DNA from: Sulfuricella sp.
GTDB taxonomy: Bacteria; Pseudomonadota; Gammaproteobacteria; Burkholderiales; Sulfuricellaceae
Direction of reading: 5' to 3'
Length of the DNA stretch: 10,190 bases
NCBI GenBank assembly: GCA_019911785.1
Contig: JAIOJM010000133.1
Coordinates: 1 to 10,190 of the forward strand
The position numbers and the translations under genes are program-made. Within the stretch, counting starts at the first letter, position 1. Every line of letters starts with the position of its first letter. The notes beneath the pieces were generated by a model. That model did not search any database. It saw only the letters and a list, made by a program, of their open reading frames with translations, and was not told the origin of the DNA. Below are positions 1-6,386 of the stretch, piece by piece.

Positions 1-972
1 CAGGTCGAAATTCACCACATGGGGAAGCTGGTCGATATCCAGGCCGCGAGCGGCGACATCGGTCGCGACGAGAACCCGAACCGTGCCTGCCTTGAACTCC
101 GCCAGCGCCTGGGTACGCTGCTGCTGGCTCTTGTCGCCATGAATCGCGGTGGCGCTGATGCCGTCCTTCTCCAGTTGCTGGGCGAGACGGCTGGCGCCGT
201 GCTTGGTTCGGCTGAACACCAGGACTTGCTGCAGGTTTTCGGATTTGATCAGGTGCGCCAGCAGATCGCGCTTGCGTTCGTGGTCGATCGGATAGATCAC
301 CTGGGTGACATTCTCGGAAGCGGCGTTGCGGCGTGCAACTTCGATCAGCACCGGATCGGTGAGCAACTGGTCCGACAGCTTCTTGATTTCGCCGGCGAAG
401 GTAGCGGAAAACAGCAGGTTTTGCCGCTTCGCCGGCAATAGCGCGATGATGCGCTTGATATCGGGAAGAAAGCCCATGTCCAGCATGCGGTCGGCCTCGT
501 CCAGCACCAGGATTTCCACTTTGGACAGATTGACGGTTTTCTGCTCGACGTGGTCGAGCAACCGACCGGGAGTCGCCACCAGGATTTCCACCCCGCTTTT
601 CAGCGCGGCGATCTGTTCCTTAATATTGACACCGCCGAATACCACGGTGGATTTCAACGGCAGGTATTTGCCGTAAGTCTGTACGCTTTCTTCTACCTGC
701 GCGGCCAGTTCACGCGTTGGAGTGAGGATCAGCGCGCGTACGGGATGTTTGGCTGGCGAAGTGCTGGTGTTGGCATGAACGCTCAGCAGCTGCAGCAAAG
801 GCAGCGTAAAGCCGGCAGTTTTGCCGGTACCGGTCTGGGCGCCACCCATGAGGTCGCGCCCTTCCAGTACGACCGGAATGGCTTGCGCCTGGATCGGTGT
901 GGGCTCGGTATAGCCTTGATCGGCAACCGCGCGCAACAGTTCGGCCGAAAGGCCGAGAGTTTCAAACGACAT
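1..972 (-). CDS. rhlE: ATP-dependent DEAD-box RNA helicase RhlE (3' end outside window)
   Basis: An ATP-dependent RNA helicase of the RhlE branch of the DEAD-box family; in the family it acts in ribosome maturation and RNA turnover in the cytoplasm. My translation from the ATG at 972 reads 324 codons with no stop to the left edge. The core motifs appear in order: Q motif GYTEPTPIQ (about 20-28), motif I AQTGTGKT (45-52), Ia PTRELA (85-90), Ib TPGR (134-137), II DEAD (158-161), III SAT (189-191) and V ARGLDI (308-313). Motif VI and the C-terminal tail lie beyond the edge. The very short N-terminus before the Q motif (MSFETLGLS) is typical of RhlE rather than SrmB, CsdA or DbpA. The start is supported by AGGAGA (981-986), 8 bases upstream. 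It is divergent from rlmK, with a probable promoter at 1113-1141. Confidence 0.93.
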   Translation of the reverse strand, partial: MSFETLGLSAELLRAVADQGYTEPTPIQAQAIPVVLEGRDLMGGAQTGTGKTAGFTLPLLQLLSVHANTSTSPAKHPVRALILTPTRELAAQVEESVQTYGKYLPLKSTVVFGGVNIKEQIAALKSGVEILVATPGRLLDHVEQKTVNLSKVEILVLDEADRMLDMGFLPDIKRIIALLPAKRQNLLFSATFAGEIKKLSDQLLTDPVLIEVARRNAASENVTQVIYPIDHERKRDLLAHLIKSENLQQVLVFSRTKHGASRLAQQLEKDGISATAIHGDKSQQQRTQALAEFKAGTVRVLVATDVAARGLDIDQLPHVVNFDL

Positions 973-1067
973 GTATTGCATCTCCTAACATCGGCCCGCA
1001 AAATATTCAGCCGGTCCAGGCAGATCGTGACAAAGTTAAAACTCGGGGTGGGGTATACTACGCGGGT

Positions 1068-1092
1068 TTGTGCGGCAGACCGGATTGCACAA
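1068..1092 (-). other. Inverted repeat in the rhlE leader
   Basis: The arms TTGTGC (1068-1073) and GCACAA (1087-1092) are perfect complements separated by 13 bases. With the promoter proposed at 1113-1141, this hairpin would fall inside the untranslated rhlE leader, about 95 bases before the start codon. It could instead be an operator half-site pair or chance; a 6-base stem is modest evidence. No poly-T follows on either strand, so it is not a standard terminator. Confidence 0.3.
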
Positions 1093-1112
1093 CAACAAAT
1101 CCTTGCCGCGCG

Positions 1113-1141
1113 ATTATACGCCAGCCAAATGAATTTTCCAA
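1113..1141 (-). promoter_or_regulatory. Probable sigma70 promoter of rhlE
   Basis: Read on the minus strand, TATAAT (1118-1113) is a perfect -10 hexamer. It lies exactly 17 bases downstream of TTGGAA (1141-1136), which matches 4 of 6 bases of the -35 consensus. Transcription would begin near 1106, giving an rhlE leader of roughly 134 bases. The -35 box touches the GTG start codon of rlmK at 1142, so polymerase bound here would sit over the rlmK initiation region. The assignment rests on sequence match only. Confidence 0.55.
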
Positions 1142-2086
1142 GTGACTGATATATCAATTTTTTTCAACCGATTGCAGAAAAACTTCCGGCACTGGGTGAA
1201 GTGGGCAAAACGGCGCAGCATCAGCTGCTATCGTATCTATGACCGCGACGTGCCGGAGTTTCCGGTTGCGCTGGATCTGTACGAGCAAAGGGCGCACCTG
1301 CAAGAATTCGACACCGGCTGGCAGATCAGTGAGGAGGAGCATGAACACTGGGTGGAAAGCGTGCGTGCCGTGGCAAGCGAAGTGCTGGCACTGCCTCTTG
1401 CCGCCATTTCCTTCAAGCAAAGGCGGCGTCAGCGCGGCCTGATGCAGTACGAAAAAACCGGCGCACGGGGCGAAGATTTTGTCGTGCATGAAGGCGGCCA
1501 CCGGTTTATCGTCAATCTGGAAGAATATCTCGACACCGGCCTGTTTCTCGACCACCGCAACACCCGGCGCATGGTTCAGGAGAAAGCCGCCGGCAGGCGC
1601 TTTCTCAACCTGTTCGCCTATACCGGCAGCTTCACGGTCTACGCCGCCGCGGGCGGCGCCATCCGCTCCACCACCGTGGACCTGTCCAACACCTACCAGG
1701 ATTGGGCGCGTCGCAACTTCGAGCTGAACGGCATGAATCTGGAGCAGCATGAACTGGTGCGCGCCGACGTGTTCGGTTTTCTGGACGATGAAGTAAGGCG
1801 CGGGGAACATTACGACCTGATCGTCATGGACCCGCCCACTTTCTCGAATTCCAAGAAAATGAGCGGGGTGCTCGACGTGCAGCGCGACCACGCCCGGCTT
1901 ATCAACCAGTGCCTGAAGCTTTTGCCGGAAAGCGGCGAACTGTTCTTCTCAACCAACCTGCGCAGCTTCCAGCTCGACGAGGCGGCACTGGCGACGAAAA
2001 ACATCAAGGAAATTTCCAGCCAGACCGTCCCCGAAGACTTCCGCAACAAGAAAATTCATCGCTGCTGGCTGATTAGAAAGCGTTAG
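1142..2086 (+). CDS. rlmK: Stand-alone 23S rRNA (guanine-N7)-methyltransferase, RlmK type
   Basis: A class I SAM-dependent methyltransferase that aligns from memory with the C-terminal half of E. coli RlmKL (YcbY), the part that makes m7G2069 in 23S rRNA. The shared landmarks are FNRLQKN (8-14), YLDTGLFLDHR (129-139), the SAM-binding NLFAYTGS (156-163), the acidic residue D180 in TTVDLS, the motif IV DPPTFSNSK (230-238), LDVQRDH (244-250) and IHRCWLI (305-311). At 314 residues it carries only this domain: the THUMP and RlmL parts of the fused enterobacterial protein are absent. RlmI-type enzymes are excluded because there is no PUA domain and motif IV reads TFSNS. The GTG start at 1142 is the only standard start that keeps FNRLQKN; an in-frame TGA at 1130-1132 closes the frame upstream. 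No clear Shine-Dalgarno site is seen. A six-codon frame from the ATG at 1129 ends at 1149, overlapping this start. Confidence 0.88.
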   Translation: MTDISIFFNRLQKNFRHWVKWAKRRSISCYRIYDRDVPEFPVALDLYEQRAHLQEFDTGWQISEEEHEHWVESVRAVASEVLALPLAAISFKQRRRQRGLMQYEKTGARGEDFVVHEGGHRFIVNLEEYLDTGLFLDHRNTRRMVQEKAAGRRFLNLFAYTGSFTVYAAAGGAIRSTTVDLSNTYQDWARRNFELNGMNLEQHELVRADVFGFLDDEVRRGEHYDLIVMDPPTFSNSKKMSGVLDVQRDHARLINQCLKLLPESGELFFSTNLRSFQLDEAALATKNIKEISSQTVPEDFRNKKIHRCWLIRKR

Positions 2087-2095
2087 CCCGGTTAT

Positions 2096-2213
2096 TTAGG
2101 GAAGCGCTGATTAATTCCAATTCCGTCATTCCGGCGAAAGCCGGAATCCAGAAGAATCAACAACCTAGACCCCGGCTTTCGCCGGGGTGACGAATAAATC
2201 AGCGGTTCCTTAG
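2096..2213. repeat. Palindromic MITE-like repeat between rlmK and prpE
   Basis: The ends are inverted repeats of 21 bases (2096-2116 and 2193-2213) that agree at 17 of 21 positions around the core GCTGATT. Inside are two strong hairpins. ATTCCGGC-GAAA-GCCGGAAT (2128-2147) has a perfect 8-base stem, and CCCCGGC-TTTC-GCCGGGG (2170-2187) a perfect 7-base stem. The segments 2124-2147 and 2169-2192 are also largely complementary to each other, so the whole unit could fold as one long cruciform. The body resembles, from memory, dispersed repeats with the core CGTCATTCCGGCGAAAGCC common in proteobacterial intergenic regions. No coding capacity and no poly-T tract were seen. It occupies a convergent gene junction and may end transcription from either side through RNA structure. 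Its right arm contains the prpE stop codon (2210-2212). Confidence 0.8.
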
Positions 2214-4117
2214 CCTTTTCGCCATTGTGCAATGGCATTTCGTATCAGTTCAAGGGAAGCCGGATCGTCCAGCGTGGTCAAATCTCCAGGTTCGCGCCCT
2301 TCCGCCAGCGCCTGCATGCTGCGGCGCAGGAGCTTGCCGGAGCGGGTTTTCGGCAAAGCGGCAACGAAATGCACCTTGGCGGGACGGGCGATGGCGCCTA
2401 ACCCCTTGTCTACGGTCGCCATCACCTCCTTTTCCATCTGGGCAGTACTTTCCGGAGTTGAGATGCGGCCCGCATCCTTGACCACCGCGAAGGCCATGAC
2501 CGCCTGCCCCTTCACCTCGTCGTGAACGCCAACCACCGCCACTTCGGCGATGTCGGGATGGGCCTGAATGGCCTCCTCGATCTCGCGTGTGCCGAGGCGA
2601 TGTCCGGCGACATTGATGACATCGTCGGTGCGGCCGAGGATGAAATAGTAGCCATCCTCGTCACGGGTCGCCCAGTCGAAGGTGGAGTAGACCGGTTCGG
2701 TCTCGAAATTCGAGAAATAGGTGTTGACGAAGCGCGTGTCGTCGCCCCATATCGTGGACAAACAACCCGGTGGTAGCGGGGGCACCGCCACCAGCACACC
2801 CTTCTCGTTGACACCCACTTCCTGACCGGTACTCTCGTGCAGCAGCTTCAGGTTAAAGCCATACACCTGGAAGCTGGGCGAACCGAACTTGCGCGGCGTA
2901 TCCTCTATACCCGGCACGCTGGACAGGATCGGCCAGCCGGTCTCGGTCTGCCAGTAGTTGTCGATGATATTGACCTTGAGTGCATCGGCGATCCAGCGCG
3001 CGGTCGGCTCGTCCAGCGGTTCACCGGCAAGATACAGGTTACGCAGTGAAGAGACGTCATGTTTTTGCAGGAATTCAGGCGGCTGTTTTTTCAGCACGCG
3101 AATCGCGGTGGGCGATGAAAACATCACGCTGACCTTGTTCTCCTCCACGATCTTCCACCAGATTGCCGGATCGGGCCGGACCGGCAGACCCTCGTACAGG
3201 ATGGTCGTCATGCCGTTGATCAGCGGACCGTAGACGATGTAGGAATGCCCCACCACCCAGCCGATGTCGCTGGTGGTAAACATTGTTTCGCCCGGCTGCC
3301 CGGCGTAGATGTGGCGCATGGAAGCCGCCAGCGCCACCGCGTGTCCGCCGGTGTCGCGCTGTACGCCCTTGGGTTTGCCGGTGGTGCCGGACGTGTAGAG
3401 GATGTAACTGGGCTCGGACGACTCCAGCCACACCGGATCGATCCAGTCATCCCTGTGCAGCTCGCGCAGGCTGGCATAGTCCAGATCGCGGCCGGCGGTG
3501 ATCGCCATTTCCTTGTCGAGACCGCGATTGACGATCACCAGTTTCTGCGGCGGGTGGCTGGACAGCCGCAACGCCTCGTCCACCAGGTGCTTGTAAGGAA
3601 TGATCTTGCCGCCGCGCATGCCGGCATCGGCGGTCACCATCAGCCGGGGTTGGGCATCGTCGATGCGGGTCGCCAGACTGGCCGAGGCAAAGCCGCCGAA
3701 CACCACAGAATGGATGGCCCCCAGTCGCGCACAGGCGAGCATGGCAAAAACCGCTTCAGGGATCATCGGCATGTAGATGATGACGCGGTCACCCTTCTCC
3801 ACGCCCTGCGCGCGCAACACGGCGGCAAAACGGTTGGTCTCGGCATGCAGTTCGCGGTAGGTGTAGGCCTGCTGCTGACCGGTTTCGGTGGAAATGTAAA
3901 CCAGCGCCTTCTGCTCCGGGCGGTTTTTCAGGTGGCGATCCACGGCGTTATGGCACAGATTGGTGAGGCCGCCGACAAACCATCGGGCGAAGGGCGGCCG
4001 GCTGTAGTCCAGCACCTGGTCGAACGGCCTGTGCCAGTCGATCAGCCTGGCCTGCTCGGCCCAGAATTCATCAGGCTCGTCGATCGATTTCCGGTAAAAA
4101 TCCTGGTACTTGCCCAT
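2210..4117 (-). CDS. prpE: Propionate--CoA ligase (propionyl-CoA synthetase) PrpE
   Basis: An ANL-superfamily acyl-CoA synthetase that activates propionate with ATP and CoA to propionyl-CoA, via propionyl-AMP. From the ATG at 4117 it is 635 residues, close to E. coli PrpE (628). It resembles that protein end to end, including the N-terminus (FYRKSIDEPDEFWAEQARLIDW) and KGVQRDTGGHAVALA (250-264). Core motifs are the phosphate-binding YTSGTTGKPKG (241-251), NYWQTETG (387-394), GRTDDVINVAGHRLGTREIE (495-514) and KTRSGKLLRR (590-599), whose K595 is the usual acyl-adenylation lysine. Such lysines are acetylation targets in the family. Acetyl-CoA synthetase is the main alternative, but the PrpE-specific stretches favour propionate. 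It follows acuI, with a 168-base gap holding a long inverted repeat. No prpB, prpC or prpD is in the window. The last codon and stop run into the neighbouring repeat. Confidence 0.9.
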   Translation of the reverse strand: MGKYQDFYRKSIDEPDEFWAEQARLIDWHRPFDQVLDYSRPPFARWFVGGLTNLCHNAVDRHLKNRPEQKALVYISTETGQQQAYTYRELHAETNRFAAVLRAQGVEKGDRVIIYMPMIPEAVFAMLACARLGAIHSVVFGGFASASLATRIDDAQPRLMVTADAGMRGGKIIPYKHLVDEALRLSSHPPQKLVIVNRGLDKEMAITAGRDLDYASLRELHRDDWIDPVWLESSEPSYILYTSGTTGKPKGVQRDTGGHAVALAASMRHIYAGQPGETMFTTSDIGWVVGHSYIVYGPLINGMTTILYEGLPVRPDPAIWWKIVEENKVSVMFSSPTAIRVLKKQPPEFLQKHDVSSLRNLYLAGEPLDEPTARWIADALKVNIIDNYWQTETGWPILSSVPGIEDTPRKFGSPSFQVYGFNLKLLHESTGQEVGVNEKGVLVAVPPLPPGCLSTIWGDDTRFVNTYFSNFETEPVYSTFDWATRDEDGYYFILGRTDDVINVAGHRLGTREIEEAIQAHPDIAEVAVVGVHDEVKGQAVMAFAVVKDAGRISTPESTAQMEKEVMATVDKGLGAIARPAKVHFVAALPKTRSGKLLRRSMQALAEGREPGDLTTLDDPASLELIRNAIAQWRKG

Positions 4118-4122
4118 TTTTT

Positions 4123-4128
4123 CCACCT
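4123..4128 (-). promoter_or_regulatory. Ribosome binding site that sets the prpE start
   Basis: On the minus strand AGGTGG (4128-4123) is followed by five A residues and then ATG at 4117-4115. A longer reading frame could begin at a GTG (4126-4124), but that codon lies inside the Shine-Dalgarno sequence itself. The ATG, which yields MGKYQDFYRKS as in the PrpE family, is therefore the better start. Confidence 0.75.
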
Positions 4129-4146
4129 CATAACTAATTCATTTTC

Positions 4147-4273
4147 ACCGCAGAGGACGCGGAGGACGCAGAGGAAAACCTCAGCAACTTGCTAGTCCCG
4201 GTTTAGCCAATTGTCGTGGCTTTGCCGGGGTTTTGGTTTTGAATTCCTCTGCGTCCTCCGCGTCCTCTGCGGT
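4147..4273. repeat. Long perfect inverted repeat with 9-base periodic arms (acuI-prpE gap)
   Basis: The arms 4147-4176 and 4244-4273 are perfect 30-base inverted complements. Each arm is itself periodic: GCAGAGGAC (4150-4158), GCGGAGGAC (4159-4167) and GCAGAGGAA (4168-4176). Pairing can resume inside the arms after a small bulge (AAAACC 4175-4180 with GGTTTT 4235-4240). A separate central hairpin pairs CCCGG (4197-4201) with CCGGG (4225-4229) and AGCCA (4205-4209) with TGGCT (4217-4221). No coding capacity is evident. As RNA the element would form a very stable stem between the acuI stop and the prpE ribosome binding site, so it could terminate, attenuate or stabilise the transcript. Without a poly-T run it is not a classic terminator. 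Confidence 0.85.
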
Positions 4274-4285
4274 TAACGTTTTGGT

Positions 4286-5272
4286 TTAATGAATTTCAAC
4301 CACCACCCTGCCCTTTACCGTACTCTTCAACAACGCGTCGAAGATGTCCGGCAACTGTTCGAAATGGATGGTGCGCGTCATTTCCTTGAGATGGCGCGGC
4401 CGCATGTCGCTGGCCAGCCGCTCCCAGACTCTGCGCCGCAACTCCATCGGGCACTGCACCGAATCGATGCCGAGCAAACTGACGCCGCGCAGGATGAACG
4501 GCATCACCGTGGTGTGCAATTCGATCCCTGCCGTCAGGCCGCAGCTGGCAATCGTTCCGTGCTGTTTCATGGTGCGGGTAAGCCAGGCAAGCGTCTCGCC
4601 CCCAACCGGATCAACCGCGCCCGCCCAGATGGTCTTTTCCAGAGGCTTTCTGCCCATTTCCAGGGTATGCCGTGACAGCACCCGGGATGCGCCCAAATGG
4701 CGCAAATATTCGTGCTGGTCGTCCTTGCCGCTGATCGCGGTCACTTCGTATCCCAGTCCGGCGAGCAAATCCACGGCCACGCTGCCCACCCCGCCCGAAG
4801 CACCGGTCACCACCACGGGACCGTTGGCCGGCTTGAGGCCGTTCTGCTCCATGCGCATGATCGCCAGCGCGGCGGTGAAACCCGCCGTGCCGATTGCCAT
4901 CGCATCGGCAGGGCTCATCCCCTGCGGCAGAGCCACCACCCAGTCGGCAGGTACGCGGGAATATTCGGCATAGCCGCCGTCATGCTCTACCCCCATGCCG
5001 TACCCGGTGACCAATACGGCTTCGCCTTCCCGGAAGCGCGTATCGCCAGAGGTGACCACCGTTCCCGCCACATCGATCCCGCCGATGATCGGAAAACGAC
5101 GGACAACCCTGCCCGTACCGGTGGCGGCAAGGGCATCCTTGTAATTGACGCTGGAATGGCTGTTCCTGATCAGCACCTCGCCCGGATCGAGATCGTCTAC
5201 CCCGAGCTCGACCAACCGGGCCGACACCTGACCCTCATTTTCGAAAATACGGTAAGCATTGAATCGTTGCAT
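4286..5272 (-). CDS. acuI: Acrylyl-CoA reductase (NADPH), AcuI/YhdH family
   Basis: A zinc-independent medium-chain dehydrogenase/reductase of the AcuI/YhdH family, which reduces acrylyl-CoA to propionyl-CoA with NADPH. The 328 residues match E. coli YhdH in length and in most landmarks: SSVNYKDALA (40-49), the FPIIGGIDVAGTV block (60-72), IGTAGFTA (127-134), the nucleotide-binding VVVTGASGGVGSVAV (153-167), HEYLRHLGASRVL (187-199), LEKTIWAGAVDPVG (211-224) and TTVMPFILRGV (254-264). The zinc-site cysteine cluster of alcohol dehydrogenases is absent, as expected. The ATG at 5272 follows a purine-rich site, and the zapE stop TGA (5284-5282) is part of that site (TGAGGGAGG), so the two genes are probably translationally coupled. 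Its product feeds the same propionyl-CoA pool as PrpE, encoded downstream. Substrate is inferred from family; a general quinone reductase is less likely. Confidence 0.85.
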   Translation of the reverse strand: MQRFNAYRIFENEGQVSARLVELGVDDLDPGEVLIRNSHSSVNYKDALAATGTGRVVRRFPIIGGIDVAGTVVTSGDTRFREGEAVLVTGYGMGVEHDGGYAEYSRVPADWVVALPQGMSPADAMAIGTAGFTAALAIMRMEQNGLKPANGPVVVTGASGGVGSVAVDLLAGLGYEVTAISGKDDQHEYLRHLGASRVLSRHTLEMGRKPLEKTIWAGAVDPVGGETLAWLTRTMKQHGTIASCGLTAGIELHTTVMPFILRGVSLLGIDSVQCPMELRRRVWERLASDMRPRHLKEMTRTIHFEQLPDIFDALLKSTVKGRVVVEIH

Positions 5273-5281
5273 GTTCCTCCC

Positions 5282-6367
5282 TCAAGACAAATGTGGTTGG
5301 GCCAGGTACTGGCGCGTCTGCATTTCTGACAATCTGCTGATGGTGCGACCGAATTCTTTGGCGTGCTGGCCGCCCGGATACAGTTCCTGCGGCGGCACCT
5401 GCGCCGACACGATCAGCTTCACCCGCCGGTCGTAGAATTCATCTACCAGCCAGGTAAATCGCCGTGCTTCCGCCGCCTGCTCAGGCGCCATTTGCGGAAT
5501 GCCGGAAATCAGCACGGTATGGAAGCGCCGGGCAATTTCAATATAGTCCGCCTGCCCTCGCGGTGCCCCGCAAATGGTCCGAAACTCGAACCAGACCACG
5601 CTGGGCGCTGTGCATTCTGTGGCAATCCGGCGACCCTCGATCTCCAGGGAAACAGGGGCTTCCCCTTCCTCGCCGGCAAGGCTGGAAAAAGCATCAGACA
5701 GACTGGCTTCAGCCGCTTCATCGAGGGGAAAATGGTAGGCCCTGACTCTTTCCAGCATGCGCAGCCGGTAGTCGATGCCGGTGTCGATTTCAACCACCTC
5801 CAGCCGTTCCTTGAGCAGGGCGACGGCGGGCAGGAAGCGGCTGCGCTGCAGGCCGTGCATGTAAAGTTCATCCGGCGCATGGTTGGAGGTGGCAACCAGT
5901 AGCACCCCCTGCTGCAACAGTTCGCGCAGCAGCCGCCCCAGCAGCATGGCATCGGCGATATCGCTGACGTGGAATTCATCGAAACAGAGCAGGCGCGCCT
6001 GCTGTGCAATGCGCTGCGCCACGATCACCAGCGGGTCGGCGTGATGCTTGATGGTGTCGAGCTCGGCGTGAACCTCCTGCATGAAGCGATGAAAATGCAC
6101 CCGCTTTTTATGCTCGAACGGCACGCTGGAGAAAAAGGCATCCATCAGAAAGCTTTTTCCGCGGCCGACCCCGCCCCACAAGTACAACCCGCGAACAGGG
6201 CATTGTTTTCTGCCGAACAATTTGTGCAAAAACAGACTGTTGCGCGCTTCGCTTTCGAGCAAGGCATCGTAAAGCCGCTGCAGACGATCCACCGCGTGCC
6301 GTTGCGCTTCATCCAGCGCTATACCGAGCTGGCAGGCCCGCTGATCGACGCATTCCGCCAGGTTCAT
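5282..6367 (-). CDS. zapE: Cell division/AFG1-family ATPase ZapE
   Basis: A P-loop ATPase of the AFG1/ZapE family. E. coli ZapE associates with the FtsZ ring during constriction under stress; mitochondrial relatives act in protein quality control. From the ATG at 6367 it has 361 residues (E. coli 375). It shows Walker A GGVGRGKS (65-72), HFHRFM (91-96), Walker B LLCFDEF (126-132), sensor-like ATSN (159-162), DELYMHGLQRSRFLP (166-180), DYRLRML (199-205) and a conserved C-terminal block LVDEFYDRRVKLIVSA (307-322). A TTG at 6373 two codons earlier is in frame and could be the start; neither has a good Shine-Dalgarno site. The gene begins 19 bases after the lpdA stop, and initiation by ribosomes finishing lpdA is likely. 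Placement directly after the 2-oxoglutarate dehydrogenase genes is, to my recollection, frequent in betaproteobacteria. Confidence 0.9.
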   Translation of the reverse strand: MNLAECVDQRACQLGIALDEAQRHAVDRLQRLYDALLESEARNSLFLHKLFGRKQCPVRGLYLWGGVGRGKSFLMDAFFSSVPFEHKKRVHFHRFMQEVHAELDTIKHHADPLVIVAQRIAQQARLLCFDEFHVSDIADAMLLGRLLRELLQQGVLLVATSNHAPDELYMHGLQRSRFLPAVALLKERLEVVEIDTGIDYRLRMLERVRAYHFPLDEAAEASLSDAFSSLAGEEGEAPVSLEIEGRRIATECTAPSVVWFEFRTICGAPRGQADYIEIARRFHTVLISGIPQMAPEQAAEARRFTWLVDEFYDRRVKLIVSAQVPPQELYPGGQHAKEFGRTISRLSEMQTRQYLAQPHLS

Positions 6368-6386
6368 GCTCAACGCGCCGCCAGCA

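Noticed and set aside
1054..1059. TATACT as a -10 box for rlmK
   Set aside because: It is a fair -10 match on the plus strand, but the only good -35 match upstream (GTGACA, 1027-1032) is 21 bases away, too far to call a promoter.
550..1149. A 199-codon plus-strand open frame across the rhlE start and spacer
   Set aside because: It is antisense to rhlE motifs I to Ib and then crosses a non-coding spacer; there is no family resemblance.
1154..1891. A 245-codon minus-strand open frame opposite rlmK
   Set aside because: The plus-strand methyltransferase explains the region. The reverse frame has no motif and starts inside the gene.
2128..2187. The two GC-rich hairpins as intrinsic terminators
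   Set aside because: Neither is followed by a run of T on either strand, so they do not meet the intrinsic terminator pattern, though they may still slow or stabilise RNA.
2210..4117. Acetyl-CoA synthetase (acs) as the identity of this ligase
   Set aside because: The length, the N-terminal FYRKSIDEPDEFW block and the KGVQRDTGG region fit PrpE better than Acs. Acetate may still be a side substrate.
3245..4195. A 316-codon plus-strand open frame
   Set aside because: It lies opposite prpE, whose protein matches its family end to end. High GC leaves the complementary frame open by chance, and its product is low-complexity with no recognisable domain.
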